This document shows, one piece after another, positions 1 to 6,666 of a stretch of DNA of 13,137 nucleotides. The stretch is from DRVV01 sp964487415 (lineage in GTDB: Archaea; Thermoproteota; Bathyarchaeia; Bathyarchaeales; Bathycorpusculaceae), in assembly GCA_964487415.1 (NCBI GenBank), contig CAZAPQ010000065.1, positions 1-13,137 of the forward strand. The letters are read 5' to 3'. How positions within the stretch are numbered: the stretch's first letter is position 1; the number at the start of each line of letters is the position of its first letter. Made by a program: the position numbers and the translations under genes. The notes beneath the pieces were generated by a model, which saw only the letters and a program-made list of their open reading frames with translations, ran no database searches and was not told the origin of the DNA.

Positions 1-16
1 GCTTCCGCCTGGAAGC
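1..16. repeat. Short perfect inverted repeat at window edge
   Basis: GCTTCC, a 4-nt loop, then GGAAGC. It lies about 45 nt upstream of the integrase start codon. It could be a terminator stem of an upstream gene, part of an integrase operator, or chance. A similar 16-nt dyad (GCTTCA/TGAAGC) occurs at 6606-6621. Nothing else is recognisable in the 59 bases before the integrase except its ribosome binding site. Confidence 0.3.
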
Positions 17-59
17 CCTTCAAAATTCATGAGTGGATTAAAAGGAGTCACATAAAACA

Positions 60-1277
60 ATGGCTGAGGCTCCCGCCCTTAAGCCCGCTTCCGCTATTCC
101 AGCCCAAAACGGCCCCGCCTGTCCAGAATGCGGTTCAAAAAGGCTATATCGCGACGGACTCCGCTATTTATCGGACGGTTCAAGCGTGCAGCGATATTTG
201 TGTAGGGATTGCGGTTGCCGCTTTTCATGGCCTAAACGTGAACGCAAGAATTTAAAAATCGAAAACGCCATAACTTTTAACGAATGCAGCTCCAGAGCCT
301 TGGCCCTTCTGGAGCGTAGGCTGGAAGGGGCCATGAATAATGTTGAAGAAAGCGAAAAGCGGGCCGCGGGAGCCACAGAAACAAGCCAAGCAAGCCAGGC
401 GGACGTTAAGGGTGCTTTGATTCAATATTTATGGTGGTTGAAAAAACAGGGTTATTCAGATGCAACTGTAAAGACAAGGGTGAAAATCCTTAAACAGCTT
501 GCTAAGGCATGTAATGTTTTCGATCCTGAAGACGTTAAAAAGACTATCGCCACGTGGGAAAGTTGGAGTGACGGCCATAAGCAAGTGGTTGTCCATGCCT
601 ACACCAGCTTTTTGGAAATGCTTGGCCTCAAATGGGATCCTCCAAGGTATAAGCATGTCAAAGGCTTGCCTTTCATTCCGCTTGAAAGCGAGCTTGACGC
701 CTTAATAAGCGGTTGCACACGGAAAGTGGCTACAAGCCTTCAACTTCTCAAGGAAACTGGCATGCGCATAGGCGAGGCTTGGCGGTTGAAGTGGACGGAC
801 ATCGACGAAGAACAATGCCTTATAAGGTGCAGAGCGGAAAAAGGCGGAGAGCCCCGCGTTTTCAAAGTTTCAGGCAAACTTATAGCCATGCTTAAGGCTT
901 TGCCAAAAGTTAACGAGTATGTGTTTGGCGGAACAAGCCTAAGCGGCCACAGATGGAGCTTTGACAAACAGAAAAAACGGCTTGCAGCCAAACTACAGAA
1001 TCCAAGACTGCTAAGCATAACGTTCCACACGTTCCGACACTGGAAAGCAACAATGGAATACCACAAAACACGGGACATATTACGCGTGAAACAACTCTTA
1101 GGCCATAAAAACATCAACTCAACCCTAGTCTACACACAACTCGTTAACTTTGAAAGCGACGAATACTATTCAGCCACAGCAAAAACAACAGAGGAAGCCA
1201 AACAACTAGTGGAAGCTGGATTTGAATACGTTTGCACAACCCCGGAAAACATCATGCTTTTCAGAAAACGCAAGTAG
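60..1277 (+). CDS. Tyrosine recombinase/integrase with N-terminal zinc ribbon
   Basis: Site-specific DNA recombinase of the phage-integrase (tyrosine recombinase) family, 405 aa. Residues 21-53 hold a zinc ribbon (C21-x2-C24 and C48-x2-C51), a DNA-binding add-on resembling those of transposases. A SAM-like core-binding domain follows at about 115-195, with the catalytic domain at about 205-375. The catalytic set is visible: R236 in TGMRIGEAWRL, H323 and R326 in HTFRH, H349 in LLGHKN, and the nucleophile Y358 in YTQL. The gene therefore looks intact. An AAAGGAG sequence at 41-47 supports the ATG at 60, although the 12-nt spacing is long. The first third is GC-rich and favours CGC/CGG arginine codons, unlike most of the window, which suggests horizontal origin. 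It converges on the 3' end of RNase P RNA 14 nt after its stop, so it may belong to an element integrated there. The family call is firm; its target site is inference. Confidence 0.93.
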   Translation: MAEAPALKPASAIPAQNGPACPECGSKRLYRDGLRYLSDGSSVQRYLCRDCGCRFSWPKRERKNLKIENAITFNECSSRALALLERRLEGAMNNVEESEKRAAGATETSQASQADVKGALIQYLWWLKKQGYSDATVKTRVKILKQLAKACNVFDPEDVKKTIATWESWSDGHKQVVVHAYTSFLEMLGLKWDPPRYKHVKGLPFIPLESELDALISGCTRKVATSLQLLKETGMRIGEAWRLKWTDIDEEQCLIRCRAEKGGEPRVFKVSGKLIAMLKALPKVNEYVFGGTSLSGHRWSFDKQKKRLAAKLQNPRLLSITFHTFRHWKATMEYHKTRDILRVKQLLGHKNINSTLVYTQLVNFESDEYYSATAKTTEEAKQLVEAGFEYVCTTPENIMLFRKRK

Positions 1278-1291
1278 GCGGGTTTCGCTGT

Positions 1292-1609
1292 GGGCTGGCG
1301 TGTTGGCTGTAACCTGCCTTCTGTTTTATGCGGCATTCGGCTGATCGGGCTACCCGCGCCTTGGGTAGAATCCTCATTGGCGCTTATTTGCCCTTTACAC
1401 CTGCAGGACGGCCGTTTCACCGTTTCCGCCCTGCATTCTCGACAACTTAGCATGCCTCATTGGCATATGCGGGGCGGACGTTCCGTTTCTGCTCCGGAGC
1501 CAGGGCTCTCGCCCTACACCCTTGCGGGTGTTGCAGTTCTACATGTGGGCAGAGTTTCCTCAGGCCTCATTAAGTTCGGCCCGAAAGCCGCACGCCAACT
1601 CGCCAGCCC
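1292..1609 (-). ncRNA. rnpB: RNase P RNA (archaeal, type A-like)
   Basis: Catalytic RNA of ribonuclease P, which cleaves 5' leaders from pre-tRNAs. Read on the minus strand, the two ends form helix P1: GGGCUGGCG-A-GUUGGC pairs with GCCAAC-A-CGCCAGCCC, 15 base pairs around one A/A mismatch. Conserved region I is seen as GAGGAAACUCUGCC, and region V near the 3' end as ACAGAAGGCAGGUUACAG. UCUGCC of the first can pair with GGCAGG of the second to make the pseudoknot helix P4. A P10-P12-like arm surrounds GAAACGGUGAAACGG, and CACCCGCAAGGGUG forms a GCAA tetraloop hairpin. Both ends are set from P1, giving about 318 nt, a normal archaeal size. An open frame across this region is accidental. The 3' end lies 14 nt from the integrase stop codon, so transcripts must end antisense to the integrase gene. 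Confidence 0.94.
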
Positions 1610-1633
1610 ATGAGATATAAGTTGGAGTTTAGG

Positions 1634-1640
1634 ATAAAAG
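1634..1640 (-). promoter_or_regulatory. TATA-like box for RNase P RNA
   Basis: Minus-strand CTTTTAT, preceded by the A-rich CCAAAA (a possible BRE), is centred about 28 nt upstream of the P1-defined 5' end of the RNA at 1609. That is the normal archaeal TATA-to-start distance. It lies in the 81-nt gap shared with the divergent AK6-like gene. Confidence 0.6.
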
Positions 1641-1690
1641 TTTTGGAACACTTATTTGCAGGCAGGCCGTTTATGTATCTTGGATATAGA

Positions 1691-2278
1691 ATGTTGAAGC
1701 AGGTAATCCTAATTACTGGCACACCTTGTGTAGGGAAAACTTCTGTGGCTAGAATGCTTGCTGCCAAGCTTGGAGGCGAATACATAAATTTGACGGATTT
1801 GGCCATAAAAGAAAACCTTATTTTAGGTAGAGATGAGAAAAGGGCATCCTTTATTATTGATGATAAAAATATGCGGAAGAGAATCCGCGAAATCGTGGAG
1901 AAAAGCGAGACTGAGAATATTATAGTGGATGGACATTATGCCGCAAGCGTGGTTCCAGAAGGACTTGTTACAAGGGTTTTCGTCTTAAGGCGAAACCCAA
2001 TCGAACTGCGAAAACTCATGGAAGAAAGGGGTTTTTCAGGGAACAAGCTGTGGGAAAACCTTGCCTCAGAGATTCTGGACATATGCCTAGTTGAGGCTAT
2101 CAATATACATGGCGCAGAGAAGGTCTGCGAAGTAGATGTCACGGGAAAAAGCGTCGAAGAAACTGTAGCTGAGATAATAAAGCTTCTAAAGAATCCGGAA
2201 GAATGTCACGTCGGTATCGTGGACTGGCTAAGCGAGCTGGAAAGGAAAGGAATCATGGAAGAATACTTGAAAATCTGA
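1691..2278 (+). CDS. Adenylate kinase 6 / Fap7-like NTPase
   Basis: Small P-loop nucleoside monophosphate kinase of the AK6 (Fap7/hCINAP) family, 195 aa from the chosen start. The family interconverts adenine nucleotides. In eukaryotes and archaea it acts with ribosomal protein uS11 in small-subunit maturation. The Walker A motif GTPCVGKT is at residues 10-17, the conserved VDGHY follows at 79-83, then VLRRNP at 98-103 and a NKLWENLASEI segment near 118-128 typical of AK6. In-frame ATGs also exist at 1610 and 1673, but the first touches the rnpB 5' end and both would add residues before the usual beta-strand/P-loop start. A possible TATA (CTTATTTG, 1651-1658) would put the transcript start near 1680, which favours 1691. 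It is divergent from rnpB, and its stop lies 3 nt from that of the next, convergent gene. Family call good; cellular role from homologues only. Confidence 0.88.
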   Translation: MLKQVILITGTPCVGKTSVARMLAAKLGGEYINLTDLAIKENLILGRDEKRASFIIDDKNMRKRIREIVEKSETENIIVDGHYAASVVPEGLVTRVFVLRRNPIELRKLMEERGFSGNKLWENLASEILDICLVEAINIHGAEKVCEVDVTGKSVEETVAEIIKLLKNPEECHVGIVDWLSELERKGIMEEYLKI

Positions 2279-2281
2279 CGC

Positions 2282-2650
2282 CTATCTTAGGCTTTGTAAA
2301 ATATCCCTCTTGGTTAAAAGCATTATTCGCCTTCTGTTAGCATAAGCCTTTGCATGGTCGCTGAATTTTTCTCCGATAATTATGGGATTGGGCAATCCTA
2401 CTTCCTCAGCAGCCTTATCCAAGTTTATCACCATATTTATGCCTATAGTTCTATTCCAGTCCTTAATCCAAACCCCTTGAGCTAATTGACCCTTACGGAC
2501 TATAAGGTCAAAACTCCTCTGAACTCCAGTGTAACCTTCAAAGCTGACATTTTCCTCAACCTTATAACCTTTCCTAATAAAGTACTCAATTGCGGAGCGT
2601 TTAAGGTCAGAAGATTTAGGCAGCTTCGACTCTTGAGTGTTCACCCTCAT
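2282..2650 (-). CDS. Small Mrr/PD-(D/E)XK-like protein, function unknown
   Basis: A 122-aa protein I cannot name. It shows a helix (about 15-28), then a strand-rich VEENVSFEGYTGVQRSFDLIVRKG segment split around D48, then VWIKDW with K63, and a C-terminal FSDHAKAYANRRRIMLLTKRDI stretch. This order resembles the restriction-endonuclease-like (Mrr, PD-(D/E)XK) fold, whose C-terminal part often reads F-x-A-x-x-A-x-x-x-x-I-x-L-L. D48 and K63 could be the D and K of the active site, but the usual acidic or Gln residue two before the Lys is Trp (WIK), so nuclease activity is doubtful. No membrane segment or signal peptide is seen. It starts divergently from the zinc-ribbon gene, 55 nt apart. The fold assignment is tentative; that it is a real gene is likely because it fills the gap between neighbours exactly. 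Confidence 0.68.
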   Translation of the reverse strand: MRVNTQESKLPKSSDLKRSAIEYFIRKGYKVEENVSFEGYTGVQRSFDLIVRKGQLAQGVWIKDWNRTIGINMVINLDKAAEEVGLPNPIIIGEKFSDHAKAYANRRRIMLLTKRDILQSLR

Positions 2651-2705
2651 CCCAACATTAATTGTTATCTAGAGGAAACGGAAAAAGTTTTTCTGGACAG
2701 TAACC

Positions 2706-2924
2706 TTGCCAGGCTATCTAATCATAGTTTGCAGCAGGTGTGAAAGCTATTTGCTGGCTAAAAGCGGCCAGAAAACAAGAACCTGCCCCTACTGCGGATT
2801 AAAAGTCGCCATTACAACGGCAAAAAAGGTTGCCACAATAGAAAATGGAGCTAGGGCGTCTGAACTGCTACGCAAACTGAAGGAAAGAGCCGCAAAAAGT
2901 AAAATGCAAAGGGACATGCGCTAA
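2706..2924 (+). CDS. DUF1922-like archaeal zinc-ribbon protein
   Basis: Small protein of 72 aa with a rubredoxin-like zinc ribbon: C9-x2-C12 in VCSRCESYLLA and C27-x2-C30 in TCPYCG. A basic helical tail (about 45-72) is rich in Lys, Arg and Ala. The YLIIVCSRC opening and the CPYCG knuckle match the archaeal DUF1922 family, whose function is unknown; nucleic-acid or protein binding is a guess from the ribbon and basic tail. The only start that keeps the family's N-terminus is TTG at 2706, with no clear Shine-Dalgarno sequence before it, so the start is uncertain by a few residues. Its stop overlaps that of the convergent ZIP gene by 4 nt (CTAA). Confidence 0.8.
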   Translation: MPGYLIIVCSRCESYLLAKSGQKTRTCPYCGLKVAITTAKKVATIENGARASELLRKLKERAAKSKMQRDMR

Positions 2925-3664
2925 GCCTCAAAGGCAAACTTAAGAAAAGACATTAAACCCACCCCTAGGAGAATGAGAACAAGTTGTACTAGGGACTCCC
3001 CGGCGCTGGTTTTCTTATGGAGTTCAGGTATAAGATCCGTTGCAGCAATGTAGATGAAACCTCCAGCGGCAAAGGGAACAAGCAAAATCTCTAAAGTTTG
3101 TAGATAGGCTAAAAGATATGTGATCAAAGCGCCTAAAACTGCTGTTGCAGCTGAGATAAAGTTGAAGGCTAATGCTTTCTTCCGATTGAGCCCTCCATAA
3201 ACAAGGATTCCGAAATCTCCGATCTCCTGAGGAATCTCATGGGATATCACAGCCAATGTTACGGGAAGCCCAAGATCAAAAGATGTGAGAAAAGCAGCGG
3301 CTATAACCATTCCATCTATGAAATTGTGGATGCCATCTCCAATTATGTTAAGATACACAAAAGTGTGGGTTGGGCAGCCCTTCTCGTGGCAGTGACGCCA
3401 ATAAAAGAACTTCTCCAAAGCAAAGAAAACGATTATACCTGCAATCGTGTAAAGAAAAACCGTTAATGCACCAATGTTTGAGGATATAGCTTCTGGAAGC
3501 AAATGCAGAAAGGCACCGCCTAAGAGGGTGCCAGATGCAAAGCCAACCAGAATCGTTGTAATACGGCTAAGTAGCCGTTCATTAAGGCCTATAAAAATTA
3601 TTCCCATTAAAGACATCAGGCTTACAATGATAACAGATGCTAGAATAGCCACCAAATCATACAT
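2921..3664 (-). CDS. ZIP family divalent metal transporter
   Basis: Inner-membrane metal importer of the ZIP (ZRT/IRT-like) family, 247 aa, expected to bring Zn2+ or Fe2+ into the cytoplasm. Eight hydrophobic segments fit the fold: about 4-26, 34-56, 66-84, 104-126, 132-154, 164-188, 192-214 and 225-244. The metal-site motifs are both present: GDGIHNFIDG (109-118) in helix 4, with H113, N114 and D117, and SHEIPQEIGD (141-150) in helix 5, with H142, E143, Q146 and E147. The loop after helix 3 is short but metal-binding in character (WRHCHEKGC, 89-97). A 21-bp palindrome one base before the ATG (3666-3686) suggests metal-responsive repression. It lies 38 nt downstream of the ttuA-like gene on the same strand but probably has its own promoter. 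Substrate metal is not determined by sequence. Confidence 0.93.
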   Translation of the reverse strand: MYDLVAILASVIIVSLMSLMGIIFIGLNERLLSRITTILVGFASGTLLGGAFLHLLPEAISSNIGALTVFLYTIAGIIVFFALEKFFYWRHCHEKGCPTHTFVYLNIIGDGIHNFIDGMVIAAAFLTSFDLGLPVTLAVISHEIPQEIGDFGILVYGGLNRKKALAFNFISAATAVLGALITYLLAYLQTLEILLVPFAAGGFIYIAATDLIPELHKKTSAGESLVQLVLILLGVGLMSFLKFAFEA

Positions 3665-3665
3665 A

Positions 3666-3686
3666 CAAAACTAATTAATAGTTTTG
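3666..3686. promoter_or_regulatory. 21-bp palindrome, putative operator of ZIP gene
   Basis: CAAAACTA and TAGTTTTG flank the 5-nt centre ATTAA, making 8-bp perfect arms. The palindrome ends one base before the ZIP start codon. A minus-strand TATA-like CTAATATTT (about 3687-3696) sits directly upstream and would place a leaderless start near 3664, so the palindrome would lie between TATA box and start, a common repressor position in archaea. It could instead be a weak ttuA transcript terminator. Confidence 0.5.
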
Positions 3687-3702
3687 AAATATTAGCATAT
3701 CG

Positions 3703-4662
3703 TTAAAGCCGAGAGCCTTTAATGTTATCAAGAAGTTCACATGCCTTACATATATCCTGAGTTGTTAGTTCCCCACATTTGCGGCACTCCCTCAAATTTT
3801 CGTTTTTAACAAGCCCTTCCAAGGCAGGTCTTATACGCTCTATGGAACTGAACAACTTGAACTTTACGCCGGCATGACCAGCTTCCATTCTATTCAAGAA
3901 AAGGCGGATTTTATTTCTCATGGCTTCTGAGGCATATGGACATGGTATGCTTTGAAACTTTATCTTTTTAACATATGCGAATAGGGCTGTCTCCCTCTCA
4001 GGAACCTCGCAGAAGGGTTTTATCCGCGGTATAAGCTTTGGGTGAACCTCATCTGTTACAGGCTTCTCCCTCGCCAAACGAAGCACGTCCCCATGAAGCA
4101 TATTTAAAAGAACTGTTTGCACCTCATCGTCCAACGTGTGGGCTGTTGCAAGCTTATCCGCGCCTACATTCCTAGCAGCAATATTTAGGGCTTTTCTCCG
4201 TAGAACACCACAATATGCGCATGGCGTGAGTTTCTGCCCATCAGCGCTTCTTAGTTTTTCCACTATTTCATCAAGGGTTAAACCGTAAATTTCTTTAAAA
4301 GAGACTATATAATGTTCAACATCCAGCCTTTTGCAGTTCTCAACAGCTATTTTCAACGCCTCGTCCCTGTAGCCCCTAATACCCTCATCAACAGAAACGA
4401 CAACCATGGATGCTTTTGGATAGTCCTCTTCAATTTTAGCTAAAACGTGGAGGAGACTAACGCTATCTTTGCCGCCTGAAACAGCTACGGCTATCCTATC
4501 ATCGAACTCAAGCATATTATACTTTGAGATGGTGGCCCTAACTTTTCTCTCAATAGACCTTACAAAACAGCTCCTACACAACCTCTCGCCGGAATACTCT
4601 CTGAAGAAAAAAGCCTCCTTACGTCTGCAAAGGGAACATAGCTGATCCGCCGATATGCCCAT
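3703..4662 (-). CDS. ttuA: TtuA/NcsA-like tRNA 2-thiolation adenylyltransferase
   Basis: tRNA uridine 2-sulfurtransferase of the TtuA/Ncs6/NcsA family. It activates a tRNA uridine with ATP and inserts sulfur. Numbering from the in-frame ATG at 4695 (330 aa): N-terminal zinc finger C20, C23, C40, C43; PP-loop SGGKDS at 73-78; C159 and C162 (PCAYCG) with C252 (PCPYA), the three-cysteine set that holds an [Fe-S] cluster in TtuA; and a C-terminal zinc finger C304, C307, C316, C319. All key residues are present. I prefer the ATG at 4662 (319 aa), 11 codons inside, because a strong TATA box at 4694-4704 would start transcription near 4673, after the ATG at 4695. No sulfur-carrier gene lies nearby. 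Whether it modifies U54 (TtuA-like) or wobble U34 (Ncs6-like) cannot be told from sequence alone. Confidence 0.92.
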   Translation of the reverse strand: MGISADQLCSLCRRKEAFFFREYSGERLCRSCFVRSIERKVRATISKYNMLEFDDRIAVAVSGGKDSVSLLHVLAKIEEDYPKASMVVVSVDEGIRGYRDEALKIAVENCKRLDVEHYIVSFKEIYGLTLDEIVEKLRSADGQKLTPCAYCGVLRRKALNIAARNVGADKLATAHTLDDEVQTVLLNMLHGDVLRLAREKPVTDEVHPKLIPRIKPFCEVPERETALFAYVKKIKFQSIPCPYASEAMRNKIRLFLNRMEAGHAGVKFKLFSSIERIRPALEGLVKNENLRECRKCGELTTQDICKACELLDNIKGSRL

Positions 4663-4693
4663 CACCGAATAACCTTCAAAATCTACTAGAAGC

Positions 4694-4704
4694 ATATAAA
4701 TAAA
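4694..4704 (-). promoter_or_regulatory. TATA box of the ttuA-like gene
   Basis: Minus-strand TTTATTTATAT, a close match to the archaeal TATA consensus. Transcription about 25 nt downstream would begin near 4673, leaving a short leader before the ATG at 4662 and excluding the ATG at 4695. Confidence 0.6.
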
Positions 4705-4712
4705 TAGGGCTT

Positions 4713-4738
4713 GCCTTGAGATTGCAATTGCTCAAGGC
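4713..4738. promoter_or_regulatory. 26-bp inverted repeat between divergent genes
   Basis: GCCTTGAG (4713-4720) and CTCAAGGC (4731-4738) are perfect 8-bp arms around the 10-nt spacer ATTGCAATTG. It lies just upstream of the ttuA TATA box and 50-75 nt before the divergent nucleotidyltransferase gene, so it could be an operator for either or both. The regulator is unknown. Confidence 0.4.
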
Positions 4739-4788
4739 TTTAAGCCGCAAAATCAATCCTAGCAACCACAGACAAGCCGTGAATTGGC

Positions 4789-5496
4789 ATGGTCGCAAAA
4801 CCCCTAAGAAGGCTTGAATTTAAAGAAGTAATTTATAGCCATGAACACTGGGTTCTCCTAGACCGGGTCAGAGCTAAAGCCATGCATATAATGGAGACCC
4901 TTGAAAACTTTAATATCAAAGCCATAACCCATGGCAGCATTGTGAGGGGAGACGTCACTGAAAAAAGTGATGTTGATGTATTCATACCTGAACCCCCCTC
5001 ATCATTCCTCATTGAAACGGCGCTTCAAAAAGCCAGCTTACCCATAAGCCGAAGGCTAGTCATTCAGGCTACACCAGCCTATGCCATGAAGGGTTACATC
5101 GAAATAGACGAAAGAACAAGTGTTTCCTTTCCGCTTATGAATATGCGTAGGATTGAAAGGGAATTCTATAAATTTAGCGGGGAAGCAAGCCTGGAGGATT
5201 TAAAGAGAGGCTTACGGTTTCCAGGGGTGGATAAGCGCCTAATGCTCGTCGAGCCCCTCGAGAAGGGGCATAGGGAAAGTTCCATTTTAGGTTATGAAAA
5301 TTATGTTGCCAAACTGCTTGGAATATCCATAGAAACTGTTTTGGATAGAGTTCACGCCCTCTTGAGAAGGGATGATGTTGGAAGAACAGGCGTATTTATA
5401 GAAAGAGAGTTAGGCGAAGGCGAAACCTTTGAGCAGATCTTGGAAAAACTTGCAAGAGAAAATCCAGCTGTTAGAAGAAGATTAAAGGCGTTTTAG
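4789..5496 (+). CDS. Archaeal nucleotidyltransferase-fold protein (COG2413-like)
   Basis: A 235-aa protein with a DNA polymerase beta-like nucleotidyltransferase core. HGSIVRGDVTEKSDVDVF (48-65) carries the Gly-Ser signature (49-50) and the paired metal-binding aspartates D61 and D63. A third carboxylate may be E105 or D107 in YIEIDE. The C-terminal half (about 130-235) is a helical, charged region containing GYENYVAKLLGIS. The family, archaeal predicted nucleotidyltransferases, is conserved but its substrate is unknown; it differs from tRNA CCA-adding enzymes and from minimal MNT antitoxin-type proteins in size and tail. Start: ATG at 4789, with no strong Shine-Dalgarno sequence. It is divergent from ttuA and its stop overlaps pelota's by 4 nt (TTAG). 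Any nucleotide-transfer role is inference from the motif. Confidence 0.82.
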   Translation: MVAKPLRRLEFKEVIYSHEHWVLLDRVRAKAMHIMETLENFNIKAITHGSIVRGDVTEKSDVDVFIPEPPSSFLIETALQKASLPISRRLVIQATPAYAMKGYIEIDERTSVSFPLMNMRRIEREFYKFSGEASLEDLKRGLRFPGVDKRLMLVEPLEKGHRESSILGYENYVAKLLGISIETVLDRVHALLRRDDVGRTGVFIERELGEGETFEQILEKLARENPAVRRRLKAF

Positions 5497-6578
5497 AGTT
5501 TATCCGCGATTGGAAAACGGAGCAAAGCAGCCAAGCCTCCGAGGGATACAAGTTTCGCGCCAGCCTCATGTTCAGTGCTAACTATCATGAATTTTCCTCC
5601 CCTATGCTCCACAGCTCTAATAACCTCCTCAAGCATAAGACGCTCAGAATCCCCGGATTCACGGAGAGAAACATCCGTCAACACTAGAAGCTCAACCGCT
5701 CCTAAATCAGCGGCCCTTTTAACGTTTTCAAAACCATAAGCAACGCTCTGACTATTTGCCCCTAACCTTTTAAAAATCTCCTCGACAACCTCCGTCTCCT
5801 CTAGAACTCTTAAGTGCTGCATAGTTTTTGTTAGCACCCCTGAACGAAAGGCCTCATATATTCCGGCTACACCACTATTGTTAACACCCTTAACATCTAC
5901 AACGAATTTAGCGATTTCCCGATCCTCTTTATCAACAAACTTTGCAAAATCATTCTTTAGAAAGCCGACACCAATTATGACAATGGAGCCATGTATTTCA
6001 CCCCACAATTGACGTAGATTACGTAGGGCTTTACTAAAATACTCCCTTGTGGCTGCCTCTCTTTTATCAGCCTCAAGCTTGCCCGGGAGCCTAATATGCT
6101 CTTCTACTTTTATGTCAACCCCATATTGGGCCGTAGTGGCTATTGCATACCCCTCATCGTCTATGGCGATCACAATTATTGGCTTTTCACGGGATCTACT
6201 TGCAGTTTCTAATCGTTCAATCTGATGGTTTGGCCAACTGTCCTTCACTATGGTTATCGGCGAATTTACTCTTACATCTAAAGTATGGTGGGCGCCCACG
6301 GGAACTATTTCCGGAGCTTGGCAAATGGTTCCATGAATTCGGAGTCTTCCAAGAAACCTGTCCCAGTAAACCTTCTCAACTCTCACGCCTAGGAAAACTG
6401 AAACCCTTTCTCCTCGCCTATCCCGGGCATATCTTTCATCCGGCTTAATTTCTCTTGTGCTGTAGCCGTAAACCTCATCGCCTTTATATATCATGTTGTA
6501 CAGGTGCCATAAATCATCAAGGGACTCGGGGACAACTTTAACAAAACCTTTCTTGATGTTCATTTCAAGGATTCTCAA
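5493..6578 (-). CDS. pelA: Pelota (aPelota/Dom34), ribosome rescue factor
   Basis: mRNA surveillance and ribosome rescue protein, paralogue of release factor aRF1, 361 aa. With ABCE1 it splits stalled ribosomes; in archaea it can also act with aEF1A. Domains: an Sm-like N-terminal domain (about 1-130) with the signature PESLDDLWHLYNMI near 17-30; a central eRF1_2 domain (about 133-262), which lacks the GGQ tripeptide of true release factors as expected for pelota; and a C-terminal L7Ae-like eRF1_3 domain (about 265-358) with AADLGAVELLVLTD. The start is TTG at 6578, not the ATG at 6563: the family begins MRIL or MKII, and GAGG lies 7 nt before the TTG. The region of Shine-Dalgarno plus start codon is exactly complementary, over 19 nt, to part of the polB message. 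Confidence 0.96.
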   Translation of the reverse strand: MRILEMNIKKGFVKVVPESLDDLWHLYNMIYKGDEVYGYSTREIKPDERYARDRRGERVSVFLGVRVEKVYWDRFLGRLRIHGTICQAPEIVPVGAHHTLDVRVNSPITIVKDSWPNHQIERLETASRSREKPIIVIAIDDEGYAIATTAQYGVDIKVEEHIRLPGKLEADKREAATREYFSKALRNLRQLWGEIHGSIVIIGVGFLKNDFAKFVDKEDREIAKFVVDVKGVNNSGVAGIYEAFRSGVLTKTMQHLRVLEETEVVEEIFKRLGANSQSVAYGFENVKRAADLGAVELLVLTDVSLRESGDSERLMLEEVIRAVEHRGGKFMIVSTEHEAGAKLVSLGGLAALLRFPIADKL

Positions 6579-6586
6579 TTATATGC
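6568..6586. repeat. 19-nt exact repeat, copy 1 (pelota start region)
   Basis: AGGATTCTCAATTATATGC. This copy covers the pelota TTG start codon (minus strand), its first codons and the spacer after its Shine-Dalgarno. The identical 19-mer occurs at 7720-7738 in polB. Matching stops at both ends (A/T before, C/T after). Confidence 0.9.
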
Positions 6587-6605
6587 CTCTTTTACGTTCT
6601 CTAAC

Positions 6606-6621
6606 GCTTCAAAGCTGAAGC
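6606..6621. promoter_or_regulatory. Short dyad upstream of pelota
   Basis: GCTTCA, 4-nt loop AAGC, TGAAGC: perfect 6-bp arms. It lies between a minus-strand TATA-like CATTAAAAAAG (about 6625-6635) and the inferred pelota transcript start near 6604, where a repressor or an RNA hairpin could act. It may be chance. Confidence 0.3.
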
Positions 6622-6666
6622 CCACTTTTTTAATGAAAATAGACCCTTTTTACAGCCTAAAGCAGA

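Noticed and set aside
1..59. Possible tRNA 3' end or attachment site at the window edge
   Set aside because: No T-arm or acceptor pairing is visible, and there is no copy of the rnpB 3' end here.
1290..1613. A 107-aa open frame (+) and a 95-aa frame (-) across 1166-1613
   Set aside because: The region is RNase P RNA: P1 ends pair, and conserved regions I and V are present. The frames are accidental.
1610..1690. ATG at 1610 as the start of the AK6-like gene
   Set aside because: It abuts the rnpB 5' end and runs through the rnpB promoter; P-loop kinases of this family start just before the P-loop, matching 1691.
4663..4695. ATG at 4695 as the start of the ttuA-like gene
   Set aside because: The TATA box at 4694-4704 overlaps this codon, so transcription should begin after it. 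The ATG at 4662 still precedes the first zinc-finger cysteine.
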